From positions 496,001-560,000 of the forward strand of contig NZ_JGYQ01000007.1 in NCBI RefSeq assembly GCF_000741535.1: a DNA stretch of 64,000 bases, given 5' to 3'. The first letter of the stretch is position 1; each line of letters starts with the position of its first letter. The position numbers and the translations under genes are program-made. The stretch comes from Bifidobacterium boum (lineage in GTDB: Bacteria > Actinomycetota > Actinomycetes > Actinomycetales > Bifidobacteriaceae). Below the pieces are notes generated by a model, which was given only the letters and a program-made list of their open reading frames with translations, was not told where the DNA came from and did no database searches. Shown one piece after another: positions 24,300 to 34,900 of this stretch.

Positions 24300-26209
24300 C
24301 GCGTCTCTCCTTCCTGTGCGGTGTTTGCGGTGGACTGGCTGGCTGCGGCGTCCGGGACATTCGTGGCACTCGGGGTGCCCGTGGCACCATCCGCGGTATC
24401 CGCTTCGCCGTGGTTCTTGGTTTGCAGCTCATAGATTGCACGGTATTCGTCGCTTGTCTCGAGTAGCTGCTCGTGCGTGCCTTGGTCCATGATGCGGCCG
24501 CCCGCCATGACCAGGATCATGTCGGCGTCTTGTACGGAGCTCAGACGCTGGGCGATGATGATTTTGGTGACGTCCGGCGCTTCGGAACGCAGCCCCTCGC
24601 GGATGAGCTGGTCGGTTTTGGTGTCCACTGCACTGGTGGAATCGTCCAAAATCAAGACTTTCGGGTTTTTCAGCAGTGCGCGGGCGATGCACAGGCGTTG
24701 CCGCTGACCGCCGGACACGTTGGTGCCGCCCTGCTCGATCATGGTGTCGTACTTGTCGGGGAATTCTTGGACGAATCCGTCGGCTTGCGCGATTTTCGCG
24801 GCATGGCGAACCTGCTCGTCGGTGGCGTCCGGGTTGCCCCACCGCAGGTTTTCGGCAATGGTGCCGCTGAAGAGCACGTTCTTTTGCAATACCATGGCGA
24901 CCTGGTCGCGCAGGGATTGCAGATCATAGTCGCGCACGTCATGGCCGCCGACCTTCAGTGAGCCTTCGGTCACGTCGTACAGGCGCGGGATGAGCTGTAC
25001 GAGGCTGGATTTGGACGATCCGGTGCCGCCGATGATGCCGACCACCGATCCAGAGGGGATGTCAAGGTTGATGTCGTCAAGCACCGGTTTCTCCGAGTTG
25101 CGCGAATACCGGAAGGTTGCGTGGTCGAAGGTGATGGAACCGTCCGGCACCTGTTCGATGGGGTGGTCTGGGTTGGTGACGGTGCTGCGTTCCTGCAACA
25201 CCTGACAGATGCGTTCTGCGGATGCCTGCGAGATGATGAACATGACGAACACCATCGAAATCATCATGAGCGCCATGAGCAGCTGCAAGGCGTAGGTGAC
25301 CAGTGCCGTCAGGTCGCCGGTGGTCAAGCCGTGCGCCGCGTTGTTGCCGGACGCGACGATCTGCTGCGCCCCCATCCATGAGACGGCGAGCAGCGCGATG
25401 TAAATGCACGCGTCCATCAGCGGGGCGTTGAAGCTCAATACGCGTTCCGCTTTGACGAAATCACGGTAAATCGCCAGTGAGATGCGGTTGAACTTGCCGA
25501 TTTCATGGGTTTCGCGATTATACGATTTGACGACGCGGATGCCTTGAAGATTCTCATCCACGTCATTGTTGAGCTTGTCATACGTATGGAAGACCCGCTC
25601 GAACACAGGGTGCACCAACAGGACAATCGCGAACAGCGCGATGCCGAGAATCGGGATGATGGCGAGATACACCAAGGAAATCGACCGGCTGATACGGAAC
25701 GAGAAAACCCATGCGGCGATCATCATGATGGGCGCGCGCACGCCGATGCGGACGATCATCTGGAATGAATTCTGCAGGTTGGTCACGTCGGTTGTGCTGC
25801 GGGTGATAATCGAACCGGTGGAGAAACGGTCGATATTCGTGAAGCTGAAGCCCTGCACTTTGGCGAACACGTCGTGGCGGAGGTTCTTCGCGAAACCTGC
25901 GGACGCGACGGCGGCGAACCGGCCGGCGAGCGTGCCGGCGGCGAACGAGACGAGCGCGCACAGGAACAGAATCAGGCCGAATTTCCATACCATAGGCATG
26001 GAACCGCCGGTGATGCCCTGGTCGATGAGGTTCGCCATGACGGTGGGGATGATGATTTCCATGATCGCTTCGACGGCGACCGTAAGCGGGGTGAGGATGC
26101 TTTCCTTCTTGTATTCGCGCAGGCTGTGTAGCAGGGTGCGGATGACGTGCGTTGGTTTTGCCGGCGCGTCGGCGGCGTCGCGTGTAGTCGCGAGCTGTTG
26201 TGCGGTCAC
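24296..26209 (-). CDS. Heterodimeric ABC exporter subunit, degenerate-site partner
   Basis: This 637-residue half-transporter has a membrane domain at about residues 38-330 and an ATPase from 358. Walker A is GGTGSSKSS (394-402), the signature NVSGGQRQRLCIAR (497-510), Walker B VLILDDSTSAVD. Two catalytic positions are altered: the glutamate after Walker B is Asp523, and the switch histidine is Gln554 (IAQRLSSV). These changes mark the non-catalytic site of asymmetric heterodimeric exporters, so this chain must pair with the canonical subunit at 22260-24299. It overlaps the MarR gene stop by 4 nt and its partner's start by 4 nt, giving strict coupling of three genes. Confidence 0.93.
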   Translation of the reverse strand: MTAQQLATTRDAADAPAKPTHVIRTLLHSLREYKKESILTPLTVAVEAIMEIIIPTVMANLIDQGITGGSMPMVWKFGLILFLCALVSFAAGTLAGRFAAVASAGFAKNLRHDVFAKVQGFSFTNIDRFSTGSIITRSTTDVTNLQNSFQMIVRIGVRAPIMMIAAWVFSFRISRSISLVYLAIIPILGIALFAIVLLVHPVFERVFHTYDKLNNDVDENLQGIRVVKSYNRETHEIGKFNRISLAIYRDFVKAERVLSFNAPLMDACIYIALLAVSWMGAQQIVASGNNAAHGLTTGDLTALVTYALQLLMALMMISMVFVMFIISQASAERICQVLQERSTVTNPDHPIEQVPDGSITFDHATFRYSRNSEKPVLDDINLDIPSGSVVGIIGGTGSSKSSLVQLIPRLYDVTEGSLKVGGHDVRDYDLQSLRDQVAMVLQKNVLFSGTIAENLRWGNPDATDEQVRHAAKIAQADGFVQEFPDKYDTMIEQGGTNVSGGQRQRLCIARALLKNPKVLILDDSTSAVDTKTDQLIREGLRSEAPDVTKIIIAQRLSSVQDADMILVMAGGRIMDQGTHEQLLETSDEYRAIYELQTKNHGEADTADGATGTPSATNVPDAAASQSTANTAQEGETR

Positions 26210-26871
26210 TGGTTGCGCTCCTGTTCTTCTTCGATGGTGGTGTGATTGTTGCGGATGATGCTTGCGGCAAGTTGACCGGCGTTGTGCGAGGGTTCCTGCC
26301 CTGTGGCGGACTGCACCGGGGCTCGCGTGGGTTGAGTCTGGGCGGCGGTGTCAAGCGCGGCGTCCATATTGCAGTGCAGCCGGGCGAGATAACCGCGCAG
26401 TCGGACGAGCTCATCAGGCGTGAACCCTGCGGTGAGGGAATCCTCCGCACGGCTCCCGTTGACGATGAGATCGGCGACAATCCGGTCGGCTTTTGGGGTG
26501 AGCACGATGCGTTTGAGTCTGGCGTCGCGGGCGACCGGTTTGCGGATAATCAGCCCCTTGCGCTCCATGCGGGTCAGCACGCGTGAGGCGGTGGACCGGG
26601 TGATGCAAAAGCGGGTTTCAATATCGTGCTGGAATATCTCATCACCGCGATGGCGGTCAAGGAACATGATGATGCTGGCGTTGCCGTCTGTCGCTTCGCG
26701 CGCGCTGGCAGGCATCGTCAATCCGAGATACCGGCGGACCGCCCTGGCGAGCCGCTGGATTTCCACTCCCAGGGGGATCTGATCGGATGCCGGGGCGCAG
26801 CCGGGCCCGGATCTGCTGTCATCGCGGCAAACGGCAGGCGTGATGCCAGACTGATTGATGTCATATGCCAT
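26206..26871 (-). CDS. MarR-family transcriptional regulator of the exporter operon
   Basis: This 221-residue winged-helix protein has recognition-helix region FCITRSTASRVLTRMERKGLI and wing DARLKRIVLTPKAD (about residues 95-135), typical of MarR. Extra N-terminal (about 40) and C-terminal (about 40) low-complexity tails make it longer than the usual 140-160 residues. AGGGGAAGAAC precedes the ATG at 26871; longer upstream frames lack a site. It is the first gene of the operon and overlaps the first exporter gene. Autogenous repression relieved by an exported compound is the usual arrangement for such operons, and a palindrome upstream (26989-27002) may be its site. Confidence 0.88.
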   Translation of the reverse strand: MAYDINQSGITPAVCRDDSRSGPGCAPASDQIPLGVEIQRLARAVRRYLGLTMPASAREATDGNASIIMFLDRHRGDEIFQHDIETRFCITRSTASRVLTRMERKGLIIRKPVARDARLKRIVLTPKADRIVADLIVNGSRAEDSLTAGFTPDELVRLRGYLARLHCNMDAALDTAAQTQPTRAPVQSATGQEPSHNAGQLAASIIRNNHTTIEEEQERNQ

Positions 26872-27169
26872 GTTCTTCCCCTGTGAGGCTGCCCGATACT
26901 CTTGACGTGATGCAGGATGCCCGCAGTCACCGTGTTGTTGTGACTCGGATGCTCCGCATCTTGATGGTAATGGGTGCCCCATACAACAGTTGCATATACA
27001 ACATTTGGCGTGTCGAACCGGTTTGCCGCCGCCCTCCGGGCACCAGAGCGAACGGCCCTGCCCTTTCCGGGATCACACGCACATCCCGACACGCACGTCC
27101 CGGCCGACATGCAAGCACATCCCGACACGCACATCAGCGGGGTGTCGTATCCGGCAGCGACGCTAAACT
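26872..27169. other. Divergent control region, marR operon / beta-glucosidase
   Basis: No gene is supported. It should contain the promoters of the leftward marR-exporter operon and the rightward GH3 gene. Two palindromes are listed separately. A tract near 27050-27140 repeats CACATCCCGACACGCAC-like words three times. Confidence 0.5.
26989..27002 (-). promoter_or_regulatory. Candidate MarR operator
   Basis: GTTG-CATATA-CAAC, flanked by ACAACA on the left, forms overlapping inverted repeats of the CAAC/GTTG half-site. Half-sites of this kind are common in MarR operators. It lies about 120 nt upstream of the marR start. Inference from position and symmetry. Confidence 0.35.
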
Positions 27170-27181
27170 ACCAGTTGGTAA
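27170..27181 (+). promoter_or_regulatory. Palindromic operator before the GH3 gene
   Basis: TACCA-GT-TGGTA, with outer CTA..TAG echoes, is 33 nt upstream of the chosen GH3 start. The TetR-family gene just downstream of the GH3 gene is the nearest candidate regulator. Confidence 0.4.
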
Positions 27182-27213
27182 CTAGACCCGCCTCGATGAA
27201 GAAAGCGAACCGC

Positions 27214-29535
27214 ATGACCGCCAATCTCCCCTATCAAAACCCAGCACTGCCGACACCGCAACGCATCGCCGACCTGCTCGGACGCATGACCCTCGAAGAG
27301 AAAGTCGGGCAGATGATGCAACTCGATGCCCGCAACGGCGACCTCGACGATCTCATCGTCGCCAAACATGTCGGCTCGATTCTGCACACCAGCCCTGCGG
27401 ACCTGCCGCGTGCCGTCGAAACCGTGAACACCAGAACGCGCCTCGGCATCCCGCTGCTCATCGGCGACGATTGCATCCACGGATACTCCTTCTGGCCGGG
27501 AGCCACCATCTTCCCCTCGCAACTGGGCATGGCGGCCAGCTGGGACCCCGCCGCAGTGCAGGCAGTCGGCCGTGCGACCGCCGAAGAAGTTTCCGCCACC
27601 GGTGTGCACTGGACCTTCTCCCCCGTACTGTGCATCGCCCGAGACACCCGATGGGGCCGCGTGGACGAAACCTTCGGCGAAGACCCGACCCTGATCGGCG
27701 ACATGGCCTCCGCCATCATCAAAGGCTACCAAGGCGGCGCCAAAGCCGGCGAGCCACTCGCCCACGACGCCATCCTCGCATGCGCCAAGCATTTCGCCGG
27801 CTACAGCGAGACCCAAGGCGGCCGTGACGCTTCCGAAGCCGACCTGTCCCACCGCAAACTCGAATCATGGTTCCTGACGCCGTTCGAACGGGTCGCCAAA
27901 GAAGGCTGCGGCACCTTCATGCTCGGCTACGAGTCCATCGACGGCATACCGGTCACATTCAACCACTGGCTGCTCTCCGATAAGCTGCGCGGTGACTGGA
28001 ACTACCAAGGCACGCTGATCACCGACTGGGACAATGTCGGCCGCGCGGTGTGGGAGCAGAAAGTCAAAGCCGATTATGTGCATGCCGCCGCAGACGCGGT
28101 CAAAGCCGGCAACGATCTGATCATGACCACGCCGCAGTTCTACGACGGCGCCATCGAAGCCGTGCACACCGGCTTGCTGGACGAGTCACTGATCGACGCC
28201 GCAGTGAGCCGCATCCTCGCACTTAAGTTCCGTCTCGGTCTGTTCGAAGACCCCCGATTGCCCGATGAGCGGCGCATCAAAGAAGTCGTCGGCTGCGACG
28301 CCCATCAGCATCTCAATCTGCGCATCGCCCGTGAATCCACAGTCCTGTTGAACAACAACGGGGCGCTGCCGTTCGCCGCCGCCGGCAAACGCATCGCCGT
28401 CATCGGTCCGCTTGCCGACGACGCCCAAAACCAGCTGGGCGACTGGGCGGGCAACTCCGGCCAAGTCACCTGGATGCCCGACGGCCAGCCGCGCGGCATG
28501 ATCACCACAATCCTCGACGGATTCAAACAACTCGCCCCTCAAGGCTGCGACATCACCTATTCCCGCGGCGCAAACATCATCGACCTGGTGGATGCCCCGG
28601 AAGGCACATACTTCCCGGACGGCCAGCCGCGCCCGAAACTCGCCGTCAGCGCCCCCGTCGACCAGCAACTGCTCGACGAAGCCGTGGACAACGCCCGCCA
28701 GAGCGACCTCATCGTCGCCGTCGTCGGCGATGTCGTGCAACTGGTCGGAGAGACCCGCTCCACTGCAACCCTGGAACTGCTCGGCGGCCAGAACGCCATG
28801 CTCGAAGCGCTCAGCGATGTGGCACGCGAAACCGGCACACCGCTGGTCGTCGTGCTGATGAGCTCCAAACCGCAAGTCATGCCCGCATGCGTCATCGGCG
28901 GCAACGGCGTCATCGTGGACAAATCCACAGCAGACGGCGTCAGCGCGTTCCTATGGGCGCCAAGCCCGGGAATGAAAGGCGGGCAGGCAATCGCCGAAAT
29001 CATCCTCGGCATCACCGATCCCAGCGGCCGGCTTCCCATCACCTTCCCGCGCCACGCCGGGCAGCTGCCGGTGTATTACAACCAGATTCGCGGCCAGCAC
29101 GGCAACCGCTACGCCGATCTCACACAAGATCCGGCATTCGCGTTCGGCGAAGGGCTGAGCTACACCACCTTCGACTACGGCGAAGTGGCTATCACCAACA
29201 CCCCGGATTGCGGGACATTCACTGTGGATGGCACGGTACACGCCGAAATCACGCTGACCAATACCGGCGACCATGCAGGCACCGAAGTCGTCCAGCTGTA
29301 TATCGGCGACATCGTCACCTCATACAGTTGGGCCGACCGCGAGCTCAAGGCGTTCCAACGCGTGCACATCGAACCGGGCGAAACCACGACTGTGGCCTTC
29401 GATATTCCGGTGGCCGACTGCACCATCGTCGATCAAGAAGCCCGCAGATTTGTGGAACCCGGCGAGTTTGAGGTGCTGATCGGCCATTCCAGCCGTCGTA
29501 CGGATCTCAAACGCGCCACGTTCACCGTCGCATAG
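27214..29535 (+). CDS. Glycoside hydrolase family 3 beta-glucosidase
   Basis: This 773-residue GH3 enzyme has the N-terminal TIM barrel with LLGRMTLEEKVGQM, KHFAGYSETQGGRD and the nucleophile Asp in LITDWDNVG (about residue 271), the alpha/beta sandwich with ESTVLLNNNGALPF, and the C-terminal fibronectin-III-like domain (from about residue 660, with GTEVVQLYIGD). No signal peptide is present, so it acts on imported oligosaccharides in the cytoplasm, as usual for bifidobacterial GH3 enzymes. The start is uncertain: ATG at 27214 follows GAAGAAAG, and an in-frame ATG at 27196 would add six residues. A convergent TetR gene lies 99 nt downstream. Substrate range (beta-glucoside, gentiobiose or xyloside) is not readable. 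Confidence 0.9.
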   Translation: MTANLPYQNPALPTPQRIADLLGRMTLEEKVGQMMQLDARNGDLDDLIVAKHVGSILHTSPADLPRAVETVNTRTRLGIPLLIGDDCIHGYSFWPGATIFPSQLGMAASWDPAAVQAVGRATAEEVSATGVHWTFSPVLCIARDTRWGRVDETFGEDPTLIGDMASAIIKGYQGGAKAGEPLAHDAILACAKHFAGYSETQGGRDASEADLSHRKLESWFLTPFERVAKEGCGTFMLGYESIDGIPVTFNHWLLSDKLRGDWNYQGTLITDWDNVGRAVWEQKVKADYVHAAADAVKAGNDLIMTTPQFYDGAIEAVHTGLLDESLIDAAVSRILALKFRLGLFEDPRLPDERRIKEVVGCDAHQHLNLRIARESTVLLNNNGALPFAAAGKRIAVIGPLADDAQNQLGDWAGNSGQVTWMPDGQPRGMITTILDGFKQLAPQGCDITYSRGANIIDLVDAPEGTYFPDGQPRPKLAVSAPVDQQLLDEAVDNARQSDLIVAVVGDVVQLVGETRSTATLELLGGQNAMLEALSDVARETGTPLVVVLMSSKPQVMPACVIGGNGVIVDKSTADGVSAFLWAPSPGMKGGQAIAEIILGITDPSGRLPITFPRHAGQLPVYYNQIRGQHGNRYADLTQDPAFAFGEGLSYTTFDYGEVAITNTPDCGTFTVDGTVHAEITLTNTGDHAGTEVVQLYIGDIVTSYSWADRELKAFQRVHIEPGETTTVAFDIPVADCTIVDQEARRFVEPGEFEVLIGHSSRRTDLKRATFTVA

Positions 29536-29634
29536 GTAAGGATCCGTCCAGGCGGCAACGCCATATAGCGACAACAAACGCGCGTTTGCGCACCAACCAT
29601 ATACGGAGTACGGTGCCGCCGAACCCACGACGGT

Positions 29635-30264
29635 TCAGCGGTACCCCTCCCACAGCGGCAACGGAAACAGCACATCCTCCATCGCCGCCCATTCCTCACA
29701 CAAATCAATCGCCGGTTCGCGCAACCAACGCAACTGCACGCCGTCCATGATCTCCATCGCACGGCGGACCAGCGGGCGCATATCCTCCCACTGCCCCACC
29801 CACTGCGGAATATCCCATGTGAATCCGCTGTAATACTGCCATATCGCCTCCGGCCGACGGGCGAACTCCTCATGCAGCGGATGCCGTGGATTGAACGATT
29901 CGACCTGAAGCACGGAAAACAATTGGACTAGCATACGCCGCTGCGCATTGCACTGCACCAGGAATCGCAGATACGCGGGGAACAGCATCGCGCCCGGTCC
30001 GCTGCCCGGCAGTCCGGAGGCGCGGAACTCCTCGGGACTGCCGACCGCATTGTAGTATTCGTGATACACCATCGCCAGCATATTGTCCTTGCTGCCGACA
30101 TACCGCAGCACGCCCTGCTTGGAAATGCCGACCCGGTCAGCGACATCCTGTACGGACATGCCGTTGAACCCACGTTCACTGATGAGCTCGACCGCAGCGT
30201 TCAGCACCTCGCATCGGCGCTCCTGCGGCGGTTTGCGGATCCGTTTGCTTCGCTGAGTATCCAT
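29635..30264 (-). CDS. TetR-family transcriptional regulator
   Basis: This 209-residue protein has an N-terminal TetR helix-turn-helix (RRCEVLNAAVELISERGFNG, then VQDVADRVGISKQGVLRYVG, about residues 16-55) and a C-terminal ligand domain rich in Trp and aromatics (WDIPQWVGQW). The ATG at 30264 has no good ribosome binding site. A possible -10 (GATACACT) lies about 10 nt upstream, so translation may be leaderless or coupled to the ligase gene that ends 43 nt upstream. It converges with the GH3 gene, so control of beta-glucoside use through the palindrome at 27170-27181 is a reasonable inference. Confidence 0.86.
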   Translation of the reverse strand: MDTQRSKRIRKPPQERRCEVLNAAVELISERGFNGMSVQDVADRVGISKQGVLRYVGSKDNMLAMVYHEYYNAVGSPEEFRASGLPGSGPGAMLFPAYLRFLVQCNAQRRMLVQLFSVLQVESFNPRHPLHEEFARRPEAIWQYYSGFTWDIPQWVGQWEDMRPLVRRAMEIMDGVQLRWLREPAIDLCEEWAAMEDVLFPLPLWEGYR

Positions 30265-30307
30265 ACGCCCGAGTGTATCGGCGCGAACGGAAAACCCAAG
30301 CGCCGTT

Positions 30308-31579
30308 TCAGGCCTGGAACACGTCAGGGTGGACGGGGTCCCCCGGCACGTCGGCAAGCAGCCCCTCCAATCCGAGGAACTCCTGCCAGAAGTCAAGCGG
30401 CTGCCCATACGGCGTCGCCTCACTGCCATGCGCCTGCACGTTCGCCTTCGCTTCCAGCACGTCAAGATCGCTCAAACCATCGAAATACGATGTCAGCCGG
30501 TCGAGGTTCTCATCGTCGTAGAACAGGGAACCGATGATCTCCGTCAACCGTTGGGCACGTTCGACCGGCAGTGAATCCCAGTGGCGCAGTTCGATGAAGT
30601 TCTTCAGCCGCACATCGTTGAAATGCGTGGACAGCACATGGTTCACCTCGTACGCGTTGAGCTCGCGGTCGGGGTAGATTTCGCCCGCGTTGTCGCGGAA
30701 CGCGGCGCGGTGTTTCTGCTCTTCGGGCAGCCCCTCAGCCTCCGGGGTATGGGTCAGGTCGGCGAACATCATCGGGGTGCTTAACACGTCCACCGCATAA
30801 TCCTCCCAGCCGAACCGGTCATCATACAACCCGGGGATCAGGTTCGTGCGCTGGCAGTCGAGGAAATCCCACATGCGCTGGCGCATCAGTGGGAACGGGT
30901 TCTCGGTGCCCTCGAAATACGGGGTGTTGCGGAAGAACCACGCGAGAATCGGGCCGATCGCCGTTCCCACGCGCAGTTTGCGGATGGCGTCCTGCTCATT
31001 TTGATAGTCGATGCTCACCTGTGTGGATGCTGAACCGCGCATCATGCACAGGCCATACTGTCCGACACGCCCCAGATAATCGGTCATCGCCTCGTATCGG
31101 CTCTTCGGGTTGACCGGAATGTCGGCGTAGCTGGTGTTCGGCTGGTAACCGTAGTTGATCAGGCGGAAGTCCAGCGCGTCGAGAATCGGATTGATTTCCT
31201 TGCGGAAGCGACCGTACTCGACAGCCAGTTCCTGCGGGCTGTGCAGCACACCGATCGAGCATTCGACTTGGGCCCCCGGCTCCAGGGAGATGGAGATTCC
31301 CTTGCGGGTGAGGCCTACCAGATGGCCGTTCTCCCAATACTCCTTGTCGGCATCGTAATAGGGGCGCAAACGATTGAGCAGGACCTCAATCCCGTTCGGC
31401 TCGTAATAGTTGACCGCCTGGTCGGTACCATTGCGAACGGGCAGATGCTCGATTTCAACCCCGTAACCGTCGTTGCGTTCCGGCTTGGCGCCGCTTTCGA
31501 AGAAACGGACCAGGCTGTCGACATGCTTGGGGTTGACGGTGGCATTCATATGCGCGTAGCTGATGCGTGGTGTGCTCAT
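30308..31579 (-). CDS. Glutamate-cysteine ligase family protein
   Basis: This 423-residue member of the GCS2/plant-type glutamate-cysteine ligase family would join glutamate and cysteine with ATP. Visible family segments are GVEIEHLPV (N-terminal Glu ligands), SLEPGAQVECSI (about 96-107), MRGSASTQVSIDY (about 178-190) and ELRHWDSLP (about 350-358). There is no glutathione synthetase gene in the window. Bifidobacteria are generally considered to lack classical glutathione synthesis, so the product may be gamma-glutamylcysteine itself or another gamma-glutamyl compound. The ATG at 31579 has only a weak upstream site. The TetR gene follows by 43 nt on the same strand. Confidence 0.82.
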   Translation of the reverse strand: MSTPRISYAHMNATVNPKHVDSLVRFFESGAKPERNDGYGVEIEHLPVRNGTDQAVNYYEPNGIEVLLNRLRPYYDADKEYWENGHLVGLTRKGISISLEPGAQVECSIGVLHSPQELAVEYGRFRKEINPILDALDFRLINYGYQPNTSYADIPVNPKSRYEAMTDYLGRVGQYGLCMMRGSASTQVSIDYQNEQDAIRKLRVGTAIGPILAWFFRNTPYFEGTENPFPLMRQRMWDFLDCQRTNLIPGLYDDRFGWEDYAVDVLSTPMMFADLTHTPEAEGLPEEQKHRAAFRDNAGEIYPDRELNAYEVNHVLSTHFNDVRLKNFIELRHWDSLPVERAQRLTEIIGSLFYDDENLDRLTSYFDGLSDLDVLEAKANVQAHGSEATPYGQPLDFWQEFLGLEGLLADVPGDPVHPDVFQA

Positions 31580-31903
31580 GCTGCCATCGTAAACGAAATG
31601 GGCCCGCCACGCGCGGATTGCCGCGCCCTCAGCTCTACGAAAAACTGATAGCGCCTTGCAGTTCGTCTGGTCTGATGCCACTTGATTCGATTCCGCTTGT
31701 GGCAAGTCACGCGTTCATTTCGTTCAGTCGTTGCCGACGCGGAACGTGCGGACAGCGAACCGTGCGGACGACGGCGACCACAGACAATCCGCAACGTAGC
31801 ACAGCGGGCGGCAACCGCGTATTGCGACGGGACAGTGTGGACGCCCCACAGCGCGGAACGCGTATCCTAGCGCCGGCATCTGGGCACGACGCCAGAATCG
31901 CGT
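31580..31903. other. Intergenic region between activase and ligase genes
   Basis: No gene is supported. A small hairpin GCGCGG-ATTG-CCGCGC (31611-31626) lies 32 nt before the ligase start. GCGGAACGTGCGGAC-like words recur around 31735-31775. No strong terminator is seen after the activase gene. Confidence 0.5.
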
Positions 31904-34900
31904 TCAGTCTGCCGTAGACAGCGGCGCCGATGCGTCTGGCGACGGCGCGGACGTTCCGCTCTCGCCGGCACGTCCGCTTGCCCGGCCGTGCATCGGCTCA
32001 TCGAGATGCGCCTTGTGATTCTTCTTGGCGGCGGCGATCATCAGCTTCAAACGGTTGAGCTGGTTCGCCTCCGAGGCGCCCGGATCGTAATCGATCGACA
32101 CGATGTTGGCCTGCGGATACAGGCGACGGATCTTGCCGAACATGCCTCGCCCGGTCACATGGTTCGGCAGGCACGCGAAGGGCTGCGCGCACACGATATT
32201 CGGGCATCCGGACTCGATCAGCTCGATGATCTCGGCGGTCAGCAGCCAGCCTTCGCCGGCCTGCACGCCGACGGACGTGACCTCATCAGCAGTTTTCACC
32301 AGCTGCTCCATGCGTTCGTCCTGGCTGAACTTGCCGTGCGCGGTGGCGATGGCGCGACGTACCGGGTTGAGCCCGCGGTTGAGCGCCCAGCGCATAACCG
32401 CGTCTATGGTCTGGCTGCCGCCGGTACCCAGATGATCCTCATTCCACTTGTCGGTGTAGGGGTGCTGGGTCATGAATTCGACAATGCCCGGCACCACGGC
32501 TTCGCAGCCTTGCGCCTCAATCTGGTCGACGACATGGTTGTTGGCGTCCGGATGATACTTGACAAGAATCTCGCCGACCACACCGACACGCGGCTTGCGC
32601 GGGATATCCTTGAGCGGCAGCTCGTCGAAGGTGCGCACGATCTTCTTCAACAGCTGCGGGTACAGCCAGTACCCCTTGCCGTACACACGCTTGGCGGTCT
32701 TTGAATACCCATGATGCTCGATGGTTTCGCGCAGAATCGTGTCCCACTGCTCATACAGGGCGTTCGCGCTGCCCGGCTGAGCCTCATACGGGCGGACGCG
32801 GTACAGGCATTTCATCAGCAGATCACCGTAGACGAGCGCCTTGCCGGCACGCTCCAGCATCGCCGGCGTGGCTTTGAATCCAGGATTGCTTTCCAACCCT
32901 TGGAAACTCAGCGCGATGACCGGAATCTGCGGGTATCCGGCGTCAATCAACGCCTTGCGGATCAGACCGTAATAGTTCGTGGCACGGCACATGCCGCCGG
33001 TCTGGGAAATGGCGAGCGCCACATGGTCCGGATCGTATTTGCCTTGGATGATGGCGTCCACCAGCTGCCCGACAACCATGATCGCCGGATAGCAGGCGTC
33101 ATTGTTGACGTATTTGAGGCCGGTTTCGACGTCCTCGTTGCTGGCGTGTTTGAGCACGTCGAACTTGTATCCTCCGGAGCGGATGACGGATTCGACCAGT
33201 GAGAAGTGCACCGGGCTCATCTGCGGGCAGACGATAGTGTAGTCGCGCATGGATTTCTCGAAGCGGACCTTGTGCGCATACCGGCTCATGGTGGCCTCGT
33301 TGCGGGCGGACCCGCCGCGTTTGCCGGTCTTCGTGCCGTCCTGCTGCGACGCTTGGGCAGCGGTGCGGCGCGAAGCCTGCCTGACCGCCTCGGTGAGCTT
33401 CGGATTCTCGGCCATCACGGCGTCGAGCATCGCCTGACGTCCGGGGGTCGGAGCAGTGCCGCCGGTGTGTCGGAAACCGCAGTCGGATGCGGTTTGCGCG
33501 GGCTGCGGCTCCTGCAATTGATGAGGTTGCGGCGACTTGCGGCCGTCACGCAGTTCGGCGTTGCGTTCACGTTCCTCGACGGCGGCTTTCAGCGAGCGTA
33601 GGCGGATTTTGGCCGCACCCAGGTTGCTGACTTCGTCGATTTTGAGCACGGTGTACACGTCGGCCTTGTCGGCGAGGATTTCGCTGACCTGATCAGTGGT
33701 GATGGCGTCGAGGCCGCATCCGAAGGAGTTGAGTTGCACGAGTTCAAGCCCCGGGTAGGAGGATACGAATCGTGCCGCCGAGTACAGGCGGGCATGGTAG
33801 GCCCACTGGTTTTGCACACGCAACGGCATGCGGGTGACTTTGCGGTCGCCCACTTCGCGGAATCCTGCGGCGTCCTTCGCGTGCGGGTCTTGTTCGCCGG
33901 CGCTCAGGTATTCGCTCAGATGCAGGTCTTCACCCGGCTGTAGTTCACAGATGGAATCCTCGGACAGGACGACCATGCCAAGCGAGCAGATGGTCTCGGG
34001 AATGCCGTGGTTGACTTCCGGGTCGATGTGGTAGGGACGCCCGGCGAGCACGATGCCGTGGCAGTTGTGCTCTTTCATGTAGGCGAGCGCACGCAGGCCC
34101 TCCTGCTGGACATCATGCTTGAACAGCTTGTCTTCTGCGTACGCCGCCTTGACCGCTTGCTGCGCCTCGTCCATGGTCACGTTCGCCCAGGCGAATTCTT
34201 CGACGATGCGCTTGGCCATGAGCTCATGATTGGCCAAGTTGAAGTAGGGGCGCATGTAGCGGATGCCGGGTTCGCGCAGTTCGGGCATATTCGCGCCGAT
34301 GACGACCGGATAGTTCGCCACGACCGGGCAGTTGTAGTGGTTGTCGGTGTTGGGTACGAGGTTCTCTTCGTAGCTCACGCACGGGTAGAAGATCGTCTTG
34401 ACGCCCTTGTTGAGCAGCCATTTGATATGACCGTGCACGAGTTTGGCCGGGTAGCAGATGTTCTCGGATGCGATGGATTCGATGCCGGTTTCGAACAGCT
34501 CATGGTTGGAACGCCCGGAGATGATGACCTTGAAGCCGAGATTGGTCAGCAGGGTGAACCAGAACGGGTAGTTCTCGTACATGTTGAGGACGCGCGGGAT
34601 GCCGATCTCGCCGCGGGTCGCCTTCTTGTCGGTCAGACGCCGGTAGGCGAAGCAACGCTTGTACTTGTAGTCGTACAGGTTGGGGCGGTCGGAACGCTGT
34701 TTTTTCGCGTCGCCGCCGCGTTCGCACCGGTTGCCGGTCACGTAGCGTGAACCGTCCTGGAAGGTGGTGATGGTGAGCTTGCAGTGGTTCTGGCACAGCT
34801 TGCACACGTCACGGGACGTGGTCATCGACAGATTGTCGAGGGCGTCGCCGGTGAGGATGCTGGAGCGGGTGTGCGCGGCGGAAGGATCGTCATCGGCCGC

